This document shows, in pieces, positions 26,649 through 36,382 of a stretch of 64,000 nt of DNA. The stretch is from positions 1-64,000 of the forward strand of contig JADYZU010000075.1 in assembly GCA_020852925.1 (NCBI GenBank), written 5' to 3'. Position 1 is the first letter of the stretch; each line of letters starts with the position of its first letter. The notes under the pieces were generated by a model. It was not told the DNA's origin and searched no databases. It saw nothing but the letters and a program-made list of their open reading frames with translations. Position numbers and translations under genes: made by a program. Source of the DNA: Rubellimicrobium sp. Lineage in GTDB: Bacteria; Pseudomonadota; Alphaproteobacteria; Rhodobacterales; Rhodobacteraceae.

Positions 26649-28000
26649 GACGGGGCCTGATCTGCGGGGGCGATGAGGTGGAAGAAGGTGCCGCTGACCC
26701 TGGCGCCGCCGGGCTGATCGCGCCAGGAGCCGGTTTCGGGCACGGGCGCGCCGGTCGCGTCGGTGACCCGGGCCAGGGGGGCGTCGGGTTGGGCGGTGGT
26801 GGTGGCGTAGTGGAATTCGTGCCCGGCCATCGCCGCACGGCCGAGCGCGCCGGGCAGCGGCACCAGCGGACGGGCCAGGCGATAGCCCAGGTGCATCCGG
26901 CGGCGGGCGAAATCGGTCTCGAGCCCGAGGAGGCCGGCCATGGCGTGGCGCGTGCCGTCGGCGGCGGTGATCGCGGCGCCCAGCACCATGTAGCCGCCGC
27001 ATTCGCCATGCACCGGCCGGGTCTGCGCGAACCGCCGCAGGCCGCCGAGGAATCCCTGCGCCGCGGCAAGGCGGGGCGCGTGCAGTTCGGGATAGCCGCC
27101 GGGCAGCCAGGCGCAGGTGGCGCTGTCGTCGGGGCCCTGGTCCCCGAGGGGCGAGAAGGGCAGGATGGTGGCGCCGCCCGCGCGCCAGTCGGCGATCAGA
27201 TGCGGATAGGCAAAGGAAAAGGCCGCATCGCGGGCCAGGGCGATCCGTTCGCCCGGTGGTGGGACCGGGGCCGAGCGCGGGGTGCCCGAGCGCGGGGTGC
27301 CCGTGCGCGTGGGGGCGGCCAGCGCCAGGATCGCGTCGAGGTCGGCGTGCCGGGCGACAAGGGTGCCCAGCGTGGCAAGGCGCGCCGGCAGATCGGCCTG
27401 TTCCTGCGCCTGCACCAGGCCCAGATGGCGTTCCGGGATGGCAAGGCAGCTGTCGCGCGGCAGCGCGCCGAGGACGGGAAGGCCCGCAGCCTCGATCCCG
27501 GCGCGCACCAGCGCCTCGTGCCGGGGCGAGGCCACGCGGTTCAGGATCACCCCGCCCAGCCGCAGGTCGGGGCGGAACCGCGCCAGGCCCGCGGCCACCG
27601 CCCCCGCGCTCTGGGCCTGGCCCGACACGTCGAGAACGGCGATGACCGGCCAGCCCAGCGTCGAGGCGATGTCCGCGCTGGCGCCGGTGCCGGCCGCGCC
27701 CGGCCGCGCCACCCCGTCGAACAGGCCCATCGACCCCTCGGCAAGGATGAGGTCCGCCCCGGCGGCCCTGTCGACGATGCGGGCGAGGCGGCCGGTGTCC
27801 ATCGCCCAGGAATCGAGGTTGAAGGAGAGGCGCCCGGCGGCAGCCTCGTGAAAGGCGGGGTCGATGTAGTCGGGGCCGTTCTTGAAGGGCTGCACCCGCA
27901 ACCCGCGCGCGCGCAGCGCGGCCAGCAGGCCCAGCACCACCGTGGTCTTGCCCGCGCCCGAGGCGGGTGCCGAGATCATGAGGCCCGCAGGCAGCATCAT
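26645..28000 (-). CDS. cobB: Cobyrinic/hydrogenobyrinic acid a,c-diamide synthase
   Basis: 451-residue glutamine amidotransferase converting the a and c carboxylates to amides. The N-terminal ATPase domain has [31 protein letters not shown] and [11 protein letters not shown]; the C-terminal class I-like GATase has the nucleophile Cys in [12 protein letters not shown] and HEFHYATT. The interdomain linker holds two perfect GTPRS repeats from a 15-bp tandem repeat (27272-27301) plus a degenerate third. Both ends overlap neighbours by four bases (cobM, cobA). Confidence 0.94.
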   Translation of the reverse strand: MMLPAGLMISAPASGAGKTTVVLGLLAALRARGLRVQPFKNGPDYIDPAFHEAAAGRLSFNLDSWAMDTGRLARIVDRAAGADLILAEGSMGLFDGVARPGAAGTGASADIASTLGWPVIAVLDVSGQAQSAGAVAAGLARFRPDLRLGGVILNRVASPRHEALVRAGIEAAGLPVLGALPRDSCLAIPERHLGLVQAQEQADLPARLATLGTLVARHADLDAILALAAPTRTGTPRSGTPRSAPVPPPGERIALARDAAFSFAYPHLIADWRAGGATILPFSPLGDQGPDDSATCAWLPGGYPELHAPRLAAAQGFLGGLRRFAQTRPVHGECGGYMVLGAAITAADGTRHAMAGLLGLETDFARRRMHLGYRLARPLVPLPGALGRAAMAGHEFHYATTTAQPDAPLARVTDATGAPVPETGSWRDQPGGARVSGTFFHLIAPADQAPS

Positions 28001-28776
28001 CCGCCCTCCGGGAACCGCGGGCTGGTCCCGCGGGGGCGATAGCGGCGGTCGTAGTCGTCGGCGTAGAGCCGGCTTTCCTCGAACCCTTCGGCCCCGAGGG
28101 CGGGGCCCACGAGGATGAGGGCGGTGCGCTCTCCATCGCCAAGGGCGGGATCGACCGTGGCCAGGGTGGCGCGCACCACGCGCTCTTCGGGCCAGCTTGC
28201 GCGGAATACCACCGCCAGCGGGCAGTCCGGCCCGTAATGCGGCATCAGGCGCGCGACCACATCGGCCAGGACATGCACCGACAGATGGATGGCAAGGGTC
28301 GCTCCGGTGCGGGCGAAATTCTCGAGCGACTCGCCCTCGGGCATGGCAGAGGCGCGGCCCGAAGTCCGGGTGAGGACAAGCGATTGCGCAAGGCCCGGCA
28401 GCGTCAGCTCGGCGCCCAGCGTGGCCGCTGCGGCGGCAAAGGCCGGGACGCCGGGGGTCACGTCATAGGGGATGCCGAGGGTGCGCAGGCGGCGGGTCTG
28501 TTCGCCCATCGCCGACCAGATCGACAGATCCCCGGAATGCAGCCGTGCCACATCCTGCCCGCGCGCATGGGCCGCGGCCATCTCGTCGATGATCGCGTCA
28601 AGGCCCATGGGCGCGGTGTTCACGATGCGCGCGCCGGGCGGGCAATGCGCCAGCACCGCCTCGGGCACGAGCGAGCCGGCATAAAGACAGACCGGCGCGG
28701 AGGCGATCAGGTCGCGGCCGCGCAGCGTCAGCAGGTCGGCCGCGCCGGGCCCGGCGCCGATGAAATGGACGGTCAT
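27997..28776 (-). CDS. cobM: Precorrin-4 C11-methyltransferase
   Basis: 259-residue tetrapyrrole methylase that methylates C11 of precorrin-4. It starts [19 protein letters not shown], with [28 protein letters not shown] (SAM loop) and [15 protein letters not shown]. Normal length. Four-base ATGA overlaps with cobE upstream and cobB downstream place it in the cobL-cobE-cobM-cobB-cobA unit. Confidence 0.94.
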   Translation of the reverse strand: MTVHFIGAGPGAADLLTLRGRDLIASAPVCLYAGSLVPEAVLAHCPPGARIVNTAPMGLDAIIDEMAAAHARGQDVARLHSGDLSIWSAMGEQTRRLRTLGIPYDVTPGVPAFAAAAATLGAELTLPGLAQSLVLTRTSGRASAMPEGESLENFARTGATLAIHLSVHVLADVVARLMPHYGPDCPLAVVFRASWPEERVVRATLATVDPALGDGERTALILVGPALGAEGFEESRLYADDYDRRYRPRGTSPRFPEGG

Positions 28777-29132
28777 CCTTCCCCCTCTGCCATGGCGGCG
28801 GTGGCCTGCCCGTCAGGCGTGGCAAGGCGGCGCACGGTGAGGCGCGCATCCTGTCCCGCGGCGACAAGGGCGGCGGCCTCGGCCACCGATCCGGTGGCGA
28901 AACGCGCGCGCACACGCGGCGAATCGCTGATGGTGGCCACGCCCGCGACCGGGGTCACGGCAATGCGCAGCCCGCGCGCCTGTGCCAGCGCCACAAGGGC
29001 GGGCTCGGTCGCCCGTTCGGCGATCGTGGCGATGAGATCGGCGCGCCCGCCCGCCGCCTCGACCGCGCCGAGGGCGGCGGCAAGGGAACCGGCCCCCACG
29101 CCCGCGCGCATGCCAAGGCCCGCGACCCTCAT
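28773..29132 (-). CDS. cobE: CobE / CbiG C-terminal-like protein
   Basis: 119-residue protein equal to the C-terminal domain of Cbi[20 protein letters not shown], then [20 protein letters not shown]. CobE is required for efficient aerobic B12 synthesis in Pseudomonas denitrificans, but its exact reaction is not settled; proposals involve precorrin handling after ring contraction. The ATG at 29132 overlaps the cobL stop (ATGA); the longer upstream frame is inside cobL and rejected. Confidence 0.88.
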   Translation of the reverse strand: MRVAGLGMRAGVGAGSLAAALGAVEAAGGRADLIATIAERATEPALVALAQARGLRIAVTPVAGVATISDSPRVRARFATGSVAEAAALVAAGQDARLTVRRLATPDGQATAAMAEGEG

Positions 29133-30307
29133 CTCGTCACGCTCCATTGCACGATCGGGCGCAGCCCCTCCCAGCCGCGAAACCGCGCAAGCGGTGCGGC
29201 GGTGGCCAGGTCGATCCGCAGGAGGCTGCCGCCCCGTTCGCCGTGAAGCGTGGACAGCAGGGCCTGCGTTTCCAGCGTCACGCCATTGGCGACAAGGCGC
29301 GCGCCCGGGGGCAGGGCGTCCCACAGGCGGGCAAAGAGGGCGCGGTCGCCGCCGCCGCCGACAAAGACCGCATCGGGTTCGGGCAGCGCGCCCAGGGCTG
29401 CGGGCGCGCGGCCCTCGACCAGGCGCAGGCGGTGGGCAATGCCGAAGGCTTCCGCATTGGCGCGGATGTTGGCGGCACGATCGGCGCGGGCTTCGACCGC
29501 GATGGCCTGCCCCCCGGCCAGACACCATTCGACCGAGACCGACCCCGACCCCGCCCCCACATCCCACAGGCGCGCGCCGGGCCGTGGCGCCAGCGCCGAC
29601 AGGGTCAGGGCCCGCACCGGGGCGCGGGTGATCTGGCCGTCATGGGCAAAAAGGCCGTCCGCAAGCCCGCCCGCGCGGGGCAGGCCGGCATCGCGCGGCA
29701 GATCCGCCCCGTCGAGCGCGACCGCGACCGGCGCGGCGATTCCGGTCAGATGCGCACCTTCGCGGATCCGTTCGCGCGGACCGCCCAGCGCTTCGCAGAC
29801 CCACAGCCGCGTGGCCCCGAAACCGTTCGCCTTCAGCCAGTCGTCCAGCGCGCCCACGGCCGGCCCGTCGCGCAGCGTGACGATCACCCGCACGCCCCGG
29901 CCAAGGACCGGGCGCAGCCGGGCAAAGGGCGCGGCGTGCAGGCCAAGGCAGCGGGTCTCCTCGAGGCGCCAGCCCATGCGCGCGGCCACCAGCGAAAACG
30001 TGCCGGCCACCGGCTGCGCCCGCCACTCGTCCGGGGCCAGATGCGGCACCACCGATCCCCCGGCGCCGAACCAGAACGGATCGCCCGAGACCAGCATCGC
30101 CACCTTGCGCCCGCGCAGCGCCAGCAGCGGTCCCAGGTCGAAGGGCACGGGCCATTCGCGCCCCCGCGCGCCCACGCCGGCCAGTTCCAGATGGCGTGGC
30201 GCACCGAACACCACTTCGGCGCGATCCAGCGCAAGGCGGCTTGCCTCCGGCAGGCCGGGCAGGCCATCCTCGCCCAGACCGATGATCTGGAGCCAGGGAT
30301 CAGCCAT
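29129..30307 (-). CDS. cobL: Precorrin-6Y C5,15-methyltransferase (decarboxylating)
   Basis: 392-residue bifunctional enzyme that methylates C5 and C15 and decarboxylates the C12 acetate. The N-terminal CbiE-like domain (LQIIGLGEDGLPGLP, AMLVSGDPFWFGAGG) is followed by a CbiT-like domain with the SAM loop LWDVGAGSGSVSVEWCLAGG and DAVFVGGGGD. The start codon at 30307 shares bases with the start codon of the divergent cobK, so neither gene has a separate upstream region and a promoter for cobL must lie inside cobK. Confidence 0.94.
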   Translation of the reverse strand: MADPWLQIIGLGEDGLPGLPEASRLALDRAEVVFGAPRHLELAGVGARGREWPVPFDLGPLLALRGRKVAMLVSGDPFWFGAGGSVVPHLAPDEWRAQPVAGTFSLVAARMGWRLEETRCLGLHAAPFARLRPVLGRGVRVIVTLRDGPAVGALDDWLKANGFGATRLWVCEALGGPRERIREGAHLTGIAAPVAVALDGADLPRDAGLPRAGGLADGLFAHDGQITRAPVRALTLSALAPRPGARLWDVGAGSGSVSVEWCLAGGQAIAVEARADRAANIRANAEAFGIAHRLRLVEGRAPAALGALPEPDAVFVGGGGDRALFARLWDALPPGARLVANGVTLETQALLSTLHGERGGSLLRIDLATAAPLARFRGWEGLRPIVQWSVTR

Positions 30308-31055
30308 GACGCGCGTCCTTCTTCTGGGCGGCACCGGCGAAGGCAACGCCGTGGCCCGCGCGCTGGCTGCGGCCGGAATCGCGGCGGTGCATTCCTTCGC
30401 CGGACGCACCGAGGCGCCCGTAGCCCAGCCCGTCCCGGTGCGCAGCGGCGGATTTGGCGGGGTGGCGGGCCTGATCGCCTATCTGCGCGCCGATGGCATC
30501 ACCCATGTGATCGACGCCACTCATCCCTTTGCCGCGACCATGAGCGCGCATGCCGTTGCCGCCTGTGCGGCGACGGGCAGGCCGCTCGTCGCGCTCGAGC
30601 GGGCGCCCTGGCGTGCCGGGCCGGGCGACGACTGGACCGCTGTCGGCGATCTCGCCGCCGCCGCCGCCGCGCTGCCCATGACGCCAGCGCGCGTGTTCCT
30701 GGCCATCGGCCGGCAGGGGATCGGGGAATTTGCCCATCGGCCGGAGCATCATTACCTGCTGCGCCTTGTCGATCCGCCGGCCGGGGCGCTGCCGCTGCCC
30801 GATGTCGCGGTGGTCGTGGCGCGCGGGCCGTTCGATGCCGATGCCGACCGCGCGCTGATGATGGCGCATCGCATCACCCATGTCGTGGCCAAGAACGCCG
30901 GCGGCACCGGGGCCGAGGCGAAACTGGTCGCCGCGCGCGCGCTGGGCATCCCGGTTGTCATGGTGGACCGCCCCGCGATCCCGGCGCGCGCGGTGGTGCG
31001 TGACGTGCAGGCGGTGATGGACTGGCTTCACGGCGCCACCTTGCGCGGGGAATAA
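30306..31055 (+). CDS. cobK: Precorrin-6A reductase
   Basis: 249-residue NADPH-dependent reductase of the C18-C19 bond of precorrin-6A. Motifs: RVLLLGGTGEGNAVARAL, THVIDATHPFAATMS, VFLAIGRQGIGEFAHR and VVAKNAGGTGAEAKLVAA. It is the only plus-strand gene inside an otherwise minus-strand block. Its ATG (30306-30308) overlaps the cobL start (30305-30307) in CATG, and its 3' end overlaps the cobJ 3' end by 28 nt. Its promoter or ribosome site must lie within cobL sequence. Confidence 0.93.
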   Translation: MTRVLLLGGTGEGNAVARALAAAGIAAVHSFAGRTEAPVAQPVPVRSGGFGGVAGLIAYLRADGITHVIDATHPFAATMSAHAVAACAATGRPLVALERAPWRAGPGDDWTAVGDLAAAAAALPMTPARVFLAIGRQGIGEFAHRPEHHYLLRLVDPPAGALPLPDVAVVVARGPFDADADRALMMAHRITHVVAKNAGGTGAEAKLVAARALGIPVVMVDRPAIPARAVVRDVQAVMDWLHGATLRGE

Positions 31056-31765
31056 AGCCAGCGCCCTACCTGCCGCGTGTCTTCGTTGCCGACGATGACG
31101 AGGGTGCGCATGTCCGCCATGTCGGGGGTGGCGTCGGACAGGGGCAGGGTCTGCAATTCCTCGTCCGGGGTCGAGACGGCGCGCGCGAACAGGATCAGGC
31201 GCGCGGGTTCGCATTCCTCGCGCAGGATCGCCAGGGCGCGGGCGAACCCATCGGGCCGTGCGCGCGAACGCGGGTTGTAGAACGCCATGGCGAATCCCCC
31301 GCGCGCGGCATGGCGCAGGCGGCGTTCGACCTCGGACCAGGGCTTGAGATTGTCCGAAAGGTTGATCGCGCAGAAGTCGTGGCCCAGGGGGGCGCCCGCC
31401 CGCGCCGCCGCGGCCAGCATCGCCGTGATTCCCGGCAGGATGCGGATGTCGAGGGCCTGCGCCTCGGGCCGCGCCTCGAGCGCCTCGAAGAGCGCGGCCG
31501 CCATGGCGAACACGCCCGGATCGCCCGACGACACGATCACCGCCCGGCGCCCGGCCAGCGCAAGGTCGATCGCGTGATGCGCCCGCGCGATTTCCTCGCG
31601 GTTGTCCGAAGGGTGCAGCACCAGGCCCGCGCGCGGTGCCACCCGGCCGACATAGGGAACATAGCCCAGCACATCGGTTGCCTCGGCCAGGGCCGCCGTC
31701 ACCTCGGGCGTGACCAGGGCCGCATCGCCGGGGCCAAGACCCGCCACCCGCACCCAGCCGCTCAT
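31028..31765 (-). CDS. cobJ: Precorrin-3B C17-methyltransferase
   Basis: 245-residue tetrapyrrole methylase that methylates C17 with ring contraction of precorrin-3B to precorrin-4. Motifs: VRVAGLGPGDAALVTPEV, LGYVPYVGRV, VIVSSGDPGVFAMAAAL, DFCAINLSDNLKPW and MAFYNPRSRARPD. The ATG at 31765 overlaps the cobI stop by four bases. Its 3' end collides with the 3' end of cobK. Confidence 0.94.
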   Translation of the reverse strand: MSGWVRVAGLGPGDAALVTPEVTAALAEATDVLGYVPYVGRVAPRAGLVLHPSDNREEIARAHHAIDLALAGRRAVIVSSGDPGVFAMAAALFEALEARPEAQALDIRILPGITAMLAAAARAGAPLGHDFCAINLSDNLKPWSEVERRLRHAARGGFAMAFYNPRSRARPDGFARALAILREECEPARLILFARAVSTPDEELQTLPLSDATPDMADMRTLVIVGNEDTRQVGRWLYSPRKVAP

Positions 31766-32502
31766 TCCACCGCCTCCGGCCGCCGTCCGCGGCCATGGAC
31801 CACCACGATCGCGAAATAGGGGCAATCGCCGTCCTCCAGATCGCGCAGGCGCACCACCCGTTCATCGGGCATGGTGCCGTGCTCGATCAGCCAGGCGTCG
31901 TCCAGCCGCCCCGCCGCTTCCAGCGCGCGGCGCACGCGGGGCAGGTTGCGCCCGGTCTTCATCACCACGAGGGCATCGGCGGCGCGCATGTGGCGCGTCA
32001 GATCCGCCTCGGGCAGGGTGCCCATGAGCACGCTGAGCACGTCGTCGCCCCAGGTCACCGGCGTGCCGGTCGCGTTCCAGCAGCCGACCATGCCGGGGAT
32101 GCCGGGGATCACCTCGACCGGGACGATGTTCCGCAGGCGCACATGCAGGTGCATGAAGGAACCGTACAGGAACGGATCCCCCTCGCACAGCACCACCACC
32201 TCCTCGCCCGCGTGGACAAGGGCGGCCAGCCGTGCCGCCCAGTCGTCGTAAAAGGCCGAAAGAATGCGGTTGTAGTCGGGGCTGTCAAAGGGAATCTCGG
32301 TCGTCACCGGATATTCCATCGCATGTTCCACCGCGCCCGGCGCCAGCATCCCCTCGACCATGCGGCGGGCCTGTCCTCTGCGTCCGGTCTTGCGGAAATA
32401 GGCGACATGACGCGCGCCGCGCAGGGCGCGGTCGGCGCGCACCGACATGAGATCGGGCGCCCCGGGACCAAGCCCGGCGCAGATGATGCGGCCCGGGGTC
32501 AT
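31762..32502 (-). CDS. cobI: Precorrin-2 C20-methyltransferase
   Basis: 246-residue methylase converting precorrin-2 to precorrin-3A. Motifs: IICAGLGPGAPDLMSVRAD, VAYFRKTGRRGQARRMVEG, VVLCEGDPFLYGSFMHLHV and VEVIPGIPGMVGCW. The start ATG overlaps the cobH stop by four bases, and its end overlaps cobJ by four. The sequence upstream in this frame belongs to cobH. Normal length for the family. Confidence 0.94.
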   Translation of the reverse strand: MTPGRIICAGLGPGAPDLMSVRADRALRGARHVAYFRKTGRRGQARRMVEGMLAPGAVEHAMEYPVTTEIPFDSPDYNRILSAFYDDWAARLAALVHAGEEVVVLCEGDPFLYGSFMHLHVRLRNIVPVEVIPGIPGMVGCWNATGTPVTWGDDVLSVLMGTLPEADLTRHMRAADALVVMKTGRNLPRVRRALEAAGRLDDAWLIEHGTMPDERVVRLRDLEDGDCPYFAIVVVHGRGRRPEAVE

Positions 32503-33128
32503 TCCTGCCGGCTCGCCAGGGCGTTCACGGCGGCCACGGTGATGGCCGATCCGCCAAGGCGCCCCTCGACGACGAGGGCGGGCGCCGGCGGGTCCGCGAT
32601 CAGCGCCGCCTTGGATTCCGCCGCACCGACGAATCCCACCGGGCAGCCGATGATCGCCGCCGGGCGCGGCCAGGCGGGATCCTCGAGCAGGTTCAGCAGG
32701 TGAAAAAGTGCGGTCGGCGCATTGCCGATCGCCACCACCGCGCCCGCGATCCAGGGCCGCCACAGTTCGACCGCCGCGGCCGAGCGGGTGTTGCCGATGC
32801 GGGCGGCAAGATCGGCCACCCCCGCGTCCTGAAGCGTGCAGATGACGCGGTTGCCGGCGGGCAGGCGGGCGCGGGTGATCCCCTCGCTCACCATTCGCGC
32901 ATCGCACAGGATCGGCGCCCCGGCCCCCAGGGCCGCCCGCGCCGCCGCCGCCATGCCGGGGGTGAAGCGCACATGCCGTTCAAGCCCGACCATGCCCGCG
33001 GCATGGATCATGCGCACCACCACCGGCTCTTCGTCGGGGTCGAAGCGCGCCAGATCGGCCTCGGCGCGGATGGTGGCGAAGGATTGCGCATAGATCGCGG
33101 CGCCGTCGGTTTCGTAACTGTGAGGCAT
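32499..33128 (-). CDS. cobH: Precorrin-8X methylmutase
   Basis: 209-residue enzyme moving the C11 methyl to C12 to give hydrogenobyrinic acid. The catalytic His is in VVRMIHAAGMVGLE (about H42), with ILCDARMVSEGITRARL and AIIGCPVGFVGAAESKAAL also diagnostic. The ATG at 33128 overlaps the cobN stop in TGATG, and the 3' end overlaps cobI by four bases. Confidence 0.94.
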   Translation of the reverse strand: MPHSYETDGAAIYAQSFATIRAEADLARFDPDEEPVVVRMIHAAGMVGLERHVRFTPGMAAAARAALGAGAPILCDARMVSEGITRARLPAGNRVICTLQDAGVADLAARIGNTRSAAAVELWRPWIAGAVVAIGNAPTALFHLLNLLEDPAWPRPAAIIGCPVGFVGAAESKAALIADPPAPALVVEGRLGGSAITVAAVNALASRQE

Positions 33129-36100
33129 CAGGGCAGGGTCTCCGTGACGGGGGCGGCGAGGGAATTGCGCCGGCTGATCCACAGCCCGGCCTCGCGCAGG
33201 CGGCGGAACGTGTCCGCGAGCGCGGCCAGAGCGGCGGGGTTCGCATCGCGCATGAAATCGACCACTTCGGGGCGGCCCAGGGTGGCGTCGTGGTACAGGT
33301 CGAACAGATGGGGCGGCACCACCCGCGCCAGATGCGCGAAGGCCGCCATGTGGTCAAGCGTGGCCGCGATCTCGGCCGCGCCGCGAAAACCGTGGTCGAA
33401 CATCGCCTCGGCCCAGCGCGGATCGGCGGCGCGGGCGCGCACGACGCGGGCGATCTCCTCGGTCAGGGTGCGGGCGCGCGGACGGGCGGGCCGGGTCGCG
33501 TCCAGGTGATAGAGCGCGGGCGCGGGCGCCCCCAGCCGCGCCAGCGCGGCGGCAAATCCCGCTTCGTGGCCGGCGTAATCCTCGGCCAGCAGCAGGTCGC
33601 TTTCGGGCAGGTCCTGCGCATGGACAAAGCTGTCGGCCGCGCGCAGCCGCGCCACAAGGGCCTCGCGCCCCTCGCTGATCGCGCCATCGGCGCCGATCGC
33701 CCAGGACGAGGCCGCGATCCACGCCTCGCCCGCGGCCTGACGCGCCTCGTCGGTGAAGGTGTCGGGCGCATCGCCCATGCCCAGGCCATACTGGCCGGGG
33801 CGCGGCCCGAACACCCGGGGCTCCGCGCCGCGATAGGGGTTGTCGGCCGCATCCTCGTCCCGCGCGGCGAGGGCGGCGGCGCCGGTGCCAAAGAGCGCGG
33901 CCAGATCGGGAAAGATGTCGCGAAACAGGCCCGAGACCCGCAGCGTCACGTCGATGCGCGGCCGCCCGAGCAGCGCGAGCGGCACCACCTCGACCCCGCT
34001 CACGCGGCCTGATCCCTCGTCCCAGCGCGGGGCCAGGCCGGCCAGATGCAGCGCCATGGCGAATTCCTCGCCGGCGGTGCGCATGGTGGCGCTGCCCCAC
34101 AGATCGACGACAAGGCCGCGCGGCCAGTCGCCCTGATCCTGAAGATGCTTGCGCAGCAGTTCCTCGGCCAGTTTCACCCCCTGCGCATGGGCGGCGCGGG
34201 TGGGCACGGCGCGCGGATCGACGGCAAAGAGGTTGCGCCCGGTCGGCAGCACATCGCTGCGCCCGCGCGCGGGCGAACCCGACGGGCCGGGCGCCACGCG
34301 CCGCCCCGACAGCGCGGCCAGAAGGCCCGCGCGCTCTTCGGCGCCGCAGGCCCCGCGGCCAAGGACATGGAGCCCTTCGCCGAACTGGCTTTCCTTCACG
34401 TCGCAGACGAAACGATCAAGGCGGGTGATCGCCTCGGCCTGGCTGGCATCGGCGGGCAGGCCGAGGTCGGCGGAAATGCCGCTGGTTTCGGCCTCGCTGC
34501 GGATCTCGGCCACAAGCCGGCCGCGCCGCGCCGGATCAAGGCCGTCGGCGGTGGAATATTCGTCCAGCAACCGCTCGAGCCGGGTCAGACCCTCGGGCAG
34601 GGCGGCGGCGATCAGCGGCGGCGGCAGATGCCCGATCGTCACCGCGCCCAGACGGCGGCGCGCCTGCGCGGCCTCGCCGGGGTCGTTGACGATGAAGGGA
34701 TAGATCACCGGCAGATTGCCGGTCAGCACCTCGGGCCAGCAGTTGTCCGACAGCGCCACCGCCTTGCCCGGCAGCCATTCGAGCGTGCCATGCGCGCCCA
34801 TGTGCACCATGGCGTGGAACCCCTGCGCCCGCAGCCACAGGTAGAAGGCGACATAGGCGTGACGCGGCACGCGGGCGGTGTCGTGGTATTCGGCGTCGCG
34901 CGCCTGCGGCCGTCCGCGTTCGGGTTGCAGCGCGATCAGGACATTGCCCCGCCAGGTGGCCGCGAGGCGGAACATCCCGCCCTTGCAGGCGGGATCGTCC
35001 TGCGGATCGCCCCAATGGGTGTCCAGCGCCACCCGCAGCGTCTCGGGCATGGCGGCAAGGGCACGCCGGTAGTCGTCCAGCGGCAGGTCGATGCATTCGC
35101 GGCCCAGCGCCGCCGCCAGCGGGGCGCCCGGCGCCGTGGCGAATCCCGCCCCGGCCAGATCCCCGAGCATCGCTTCGGCCGAGGCCAGCGCATCGAGGCC
35201 CACGGCATGGGCCATCTGATGCGCCCGGCCGGGATAGGTCGACAGGACCACGGCCACCCGCCGCGCCTCAGCCGCCGTCTCGGCCAGCCGCAGCCAGCCG
35301 GCCACCCGCGCCACCGTGGCAGCTATGCGCCCGGCATCCGGCCGATGCGCGGCCTGCGCGAATTGCAGGTCCGGATCGCGCTCTCCCGGTTCCTTGAACG
35401 AGACAAGACCGGCATGGATGCGCCCGTCCACTTCGGGCAGGACCACATGCATGGCCAGATCCGCGGGGGACAGGCCGCGCTCGGCCCCAGCCCAGTCGCG
35501 GCGCCGGGCCGAGGACAGCGCGACCTGGAACACCGGAAAGTCAGCGAAATCGAACGGCGTCGTGCCGTCCTCGGCCCGGGCGGAAAAGGCGGTGGCGTTC
35601 ACCACGGCGGCGGGCGTGCGGTCCCCCAGCGCCTGCTTCAGCCAGTCCGCGAACCCCGCCGCCTTGAGCGAGGGGGCAAAGACGCCGCAGGCGGCGAACC
35701 CCCGCGCCCGAAGCCCGTCGATCAGCGCATCGACCGCCCCGGTATCGCCCGCGGTCAGATAGCTGCGGTAGAAGGTGACAAGGATCAGCGCGCCCCCGGG
35801 CGGCAGTTCGCGGATCACGCCCTGCGCCGGATCGTAGAGGCCGAAGTCCGGCACCCGCTTGTCCCCCGGCACTGGCCCCGCATAAAGCCCCGCCGCCAGC
35901 GCAAGTTGCGCCAGCGCCGCCTGCGCGGCCACGGCGCCGCCGGTCTCGCTCAGTTCCTGAAGCCGCCGCAGCGTCGAGACCGGCAGCGTCGAGGCGGCAT
36001 CAAGCGCCGGATCGGGCCGCCCGTCCGCCGGGATCACCGCCAGCGCGATCCCGCGCCGCCGCGCCATGTCCTGCACCGAGGCAAGGCCGTAGGGCCAGTA

Positions 36101-36373
36101 GGCCTCGCCGCCCAGCAGGCGGATGAGGATGGCGCGCGCGCCGGCAAGGGTGCGTTCGAGATAGGTGTCGATCGAGACCGGATGGCGCAACTGCACCAGA
36201 TTGAGCAGCCGCAGCGAAGGCAGCCTGCCCCCCGCGCGCCGCCAGCCCGCGGCAAAGGCCCCCAGATCGCTGTCCGAGAAGGACAGCACCACGAGGTTGG
36301 CCGGATCCTGTCCGGGATCGAAGGGGGTCGCCCCTTCCTCGAGGCCGTGGCTTTCCCGGAAGACGACATGCAT
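33128..36373 (-). CDS. cobN: Aerobic cobaltochelatase, large subunit
   Basis: 1081-residue CobN that, with CobS and CobT, inserts cobalt into hydrogenobyrinic acid a,c-diamide using ATP. Typical magnesium-chelatase-H-like stretches: VLSTYPGRAHQMAHAVGLD, HMGAHGTLEWLPGKAVALSD, MFDHGFRGAAEIAATLDH and VEVVPLALLGRPRIDVTLRV. It is shorter than the roughly 1275-residue P. denitrificans protein, but no frameshift or missing end is visible. cobS and cobT are not in the window. It follows cobW by nine bases. Confidence 0.95.
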   Translation of the reverse strand: MHVVFRESHGLEEGATPFDPGQDPANLVVLSFSDSDLGAFAAGWRRAGGRLPSLRLLNLVQLRHPVSIDTYLERTLAGARAILIRLLGGEAYWPYGLASVQDMARRRGIALAVIPADGRPDPALDAASTLPVSTLRRLQELSETGGAVAAQAALAQLALAAGLYAGPVPGDKRVPDFGLYDPAQGVIRELPPGGALILVTFYRSYLTAGDTGAVDALIDGLRARGFAACGVFAPSLKAAGFADWLKQALGDRTPAAVVNATAFSARAEDGTTPFDFADFPVFQVALSSARRRDWAGAERGLSPADLAMHVVLPEVDGRIHAGLVSFKEPGERDPDLQFAQAAHRPDAGRIAATVARVAGWLRLAETAAEARRVAVVLSTYPGRAHQMAHAVGLDALASAEAMLGDLAGAGFATAPGAPLAAALGRECIDLPLDDYRRALAAMPETLRVALDTHWGDPQDDPACKGGMFRLAATWRGNVLIALQPERGRPQARDAEYHDTARVPRHAYVAFYLWLRAQGFHAMVHMGAHGTLEWLPGKAVALSDNCWPEVLTGNLPVIYPFIVNDPGEAAQARRRLGAVTIGHLPPPLIAAALPEGLTRLERLLDEYSTADGLDPARRGRLVAEIRSEAETSGISADLGLPADASQAEAITRLDRFVCDVKESQFGEGLHVLGRGACGAEERAGLLAALSGRRVAPGPSGSPARGRSDVLPTGRNLFAVDPRAVPTRAAHAQGVKLAEELLRKHLQDQGDWPRGLVVDLWGSATMRTAGEEFAMALHLAGLAPRWDEGSGRVSGVEVVPLALLGRPRIDVTLRVSGLFRDIFPDLAALFGTGAAALAARDEDAADNPYRGAEPRVFGPRPGQYGLGMGDAPDTFTDEARQAAGEAWIAASSWAIGADGAISEGREALVARLRAADSFVHAQDLPESDLLLAEDYAGHEAGFAAALARLGAPAPALYHLDATRPARPRARTLTEEIARVVRARAADPRWAEAMFDHGFRGAAEIAATLDHMAAFAHLARVVPPHLFDLYHDATLGRPEVVDFMRDANPAALAALADTFRRLREAGLWISRRNSLAAPVTETLP

Positions 36374-36382
36374 GGGCCGACC

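Noticed and set aside
33128..36373. cobN as a truncated gene (about 190 residues shorter than the P. denitrificans protein)
   Set aside because: Start, stop and family motifs at both ends are normal with no frameshift; shorter CobN proteins are expected in this group.
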